A stretch of DNA of 64,000 nt from Bacteroidetes bacterium 46-16 (GTDB lineage: Bacteria; Bacteroidota; Bacteroidia; Chitinophagales; Chitinophagaceae). Of this stretch, positions 62,569 through 64,000 are shown one piece after another. Under the pieces are notes generated by a model that saw nothing but the letters and a program-made list of their open reading frames with translations, had not been told where the DNA came from and did no database searches. The position numbers and the translations under genes were made by a program. Positions within the stretch are counted from its first letter, which is position 1. Every line of letters begins with the position of its first letter. The stretch is from contig MKUN01000006.1 in assembly GCA_001897835.1 (NCBI GenBank), positions 72,118 through 136,117 on the forward strand, written 5' to 3'.

Positions 62569-64000
62569 TTAAAATTTGACCCTCAATCCGCCGTATATGT
62601 TAATACCATATGAAGGATAACCGAGCCAGCGCTGGTAATTGTTGCCCAATATATTATTGACCTGTACAAATGCCGATAAACGCCTGATGAAGAGATACTC
62701 GGCACTGGCACCTATATCTATAATATCATCGAGCTGCACATCGTTCTTAAAGCTATCGAGGGCGTGGATATTGTTCAATATAGATATGTATGCCCCAACA
62801 GTAAGGGCAGGTATGGGCCTTAAAGAGAAGTCGCCCCTGAAACGGGCATGTGGCACGTGCCACACCTCGGCCTGTGTACCATTATAATACCTGAACCATG
62901 CTCCGCTGAAGCCTACCGAGAAGGTATTGGACAATGTATAACGTATGGATGCCTGCAATGAGGTTGCATTGAGGTTATCGTAAACAATGTAGAACTGCTT
63001 CATGTCGGCAGAGTCGCTGAGGTAGAGGGGCATCCTGTCGAGCTGCCACCAGCTAAGCCTGCCGGTAAAATAAAGGTGCTTACCAATATTGCTCTGTATG
63101 CCGGCATATATCTCGCTGGTGTGCGACTGGTGCCATGTATAAAGGTTGAACAAGTAAGGATTCTCCGTAGTAAGCTGCTCAAAGGTATTGCGCACTACAT
63201 TGGCCTGCCAGCCTGCTTTGATCGCCAATTGTGTTTTGGGTATCATAAAGCTCACAGCAAGATCGGGCAGTATATAATCGCTTTCGCCAAACGACGGTGA
63301 TATAAATAAATGGGCGGTAAAGTATTGGTTACGGTACTCAACGCCGGGGCTTATTTTAAATACTTTGTTGGGGAAGGCATAAACGCTGCCTACTTTATAT
63401 TGGGTAAAGTCGCCGCTGAGGGCTAAAAATGCTTTGAAGTTGTCATTGATATTGTATGTGGCCGGCAGGTTAAAGCCAAAGCTTGCTTCTGAAGCTTTGA
63501 AATGGTCGCCATAATAGGAAAAGTTTATGGCAGGCTTATAGCCCAGTTTAGTACCGGCATCACCCTCGTTCTGTGCATCGAGATCGATCCTGAAACCTGT
63601 AAATACCTGTTTCAGCGAATCGGTATTGGTATAGGCATATACATCATGGTCGTAGCCATAGAGGCCGTAACGGTTCCTCAATATGCCCAGGCCCGCATGG
63701 AATGCATGCTGCTTAGCATGCAGGGTACCATCTGCTTCGAGCCCGCTGAAAGAGGTCTGCTGGTTGGCCAGGCTACCCTTCTGCGATAAATGATGTAAGT
63801 GTATCGCCGATTCGTAGTTTTTACCATGCAGCATACCGATACCTGCATCGAGATAAAAGGTAGATAAATTGCCTGCACCTACTTTTAAATAATCGGCAAA
63901 GGGTAGTTTTGCAGTGTCTTTGGCAAGGGCAAGCGGTCGTAAGGGCTGGGCATTGTAGGTATAAGTGAGTGTTTGCTGCGGCACTTCATATTTAAAGGAT
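62569..64000 (-). CDS. outer-membrane beta-barrel protein (truncated at window edge)
   Basis: The frame runs off the right edge: codons are open from base 64000 down, so the 471-codon frame from 63984 (GTG) is only the C-terminal part. It shows the TonB-receptor-like or porin-like succession of amphipathic strands, e.g. YFTAHLFISPSFGESDYILPDLAV, split as YFTAHLFISPSF then ESDYILPDLAV. It ends GINIYGGLRVKF with the terminal aromatic residue typical of barrel insertion. The N-terminal part, and any plug domain, is not visible. It lies 68 bases upstream of the HU/SPOR gene on the same strand. Confidence 0.75.
   Translation of the reverse strand, partial: SFKYEVPQQTLTYTYNAQPLRPLALAKDTAKLPFADYLKVGAGNLSTFYLDAGIGMLHGKNYESAIHLHHLSQKGSLANQQTSFSGLEADGTLHAKQHAFHAGLGILRNRYGLYGYDHDVYAYTNTDSLKQVFTGFRIDLDAQNEGDAGTKLGYKPAINFSYYGDHFKASEASFGFNLPATYNINDNFKAFLALSGDFTQYKVGSVYAFPNKVFKISPGVEYRNQYFTAHLFISPSFGESDYILPDLAVSFMIPKTQLAIKAGWQANVVRNTFEQLTTENPYLFNLYTWHQSHTSEIYAGIQSNIGKHLYFTGRLSWWQLDRMPLYLSDSADMKQFYIVYDNLNATSLQASIRYTLSNTFSVGFSGAWFRYYNGTQAEVWHVPHARFRGDFSLRPIPALTVGAYISILNNIHALDSFKNDVQLDDIIDIGASAEYLFIRRLSAFVQVNNILGNNYQRWLGYPSYGINIYGGLRVKF

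Overview
The window is a chromosomal segment of a Bacteroidota bacterium, most likely of the order Chitinophagales. This rests on several signs: C-terminal type IX secretion (T9SS) sorting domains on three exported proteins, the HU-CCDC81/SPOR protein, typical Bacteroidota lipoproteins (Cys-Lys-Lys after the lipobox), -7 promoter boxes of the form TAnnTTTG, a two-domain ParE and the short ProS. It is gene-dense. There is no rRNA and no CRISPR array, and I find one tRNA (Pro, anticodon CGG).

Layout. 1-5.1 kb: the tail of an M13 metallopeptidase, a MarC-like membrane protein, then a forward run of pepT, DUF1573, UbiA/MqnP-type prenyltransferase, dapB and a small membrane protein. 5.1-9.7 kb: a secreted DPP-IV-type peptidase, a 49-residue conserved protein, DUF1330, two lipoproteins and a candidate small RNA. 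9.7-20.7 kb: parE, an outer-membrane barrel, a Tyr/Trp-rich secreted protein, proS, a VOC protein, a PLP decarboxylase, an LVIVD/T9SS protein and a His-rich secreted protein. 20.7-27.7 kb: a reverse-strand signalling operon (response-regulator kinase, giant hybrid kinase, response regulator, CheR, CheB) with no chemoreceptor. 27.9-35.9 kb: two convergent units that look like a hydroxy-acid/acid-sugar pathway: TPP enzyme, enolase-superfamily dehydratase and FAD/Fe-S oxidoreductase, facing a sodium:solute symporter and a homologue of the Anabaena sensory rhodopsin transducer with no rhodopsin nearby. 36-51.4 kb: housekeeping and accessory genes (YCII, GNAT, SRPBCC, TPR-adenylate cyclase, tRNA-Pro, NAT, lipA, OsmC, DUF2851, pyrF, thiamine-binding protein, DUF1800/DUF1501 pair, T9SS protein, BON, lipoprotein).

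51.4-57.75 kb is the accessory zone. A GIY-YIG gene sits between two perfect 23-bp inverted repeats. Next come intergenic hairpins and an ABC-F gene. nadC follows, and then a duplicated, diverged copy of the nadC 3' end together with two very AT-rich genes of unknown function. This nadC-linked islet is the best candidate for an undescribed system. From 57.75 kb the sequence returns to GC-rich core genes: UPF0173 hydrolase, parA-parB, a YkgJ cysteine-cluster protein, an HU/SPOR membrane protein and a truncated outer-membrane barrel at the edge.

Some starts were moved downstream of the longest open frame where family N-termini or lipoboxes require it (MarC, lipoprotein at 9127, parE, GNAT, T9SS protein at 50058, ABC-F, UPF0173, parA, parB, thiamine-binding protein). 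All functional calls come from reading the sequence; no database search was run.
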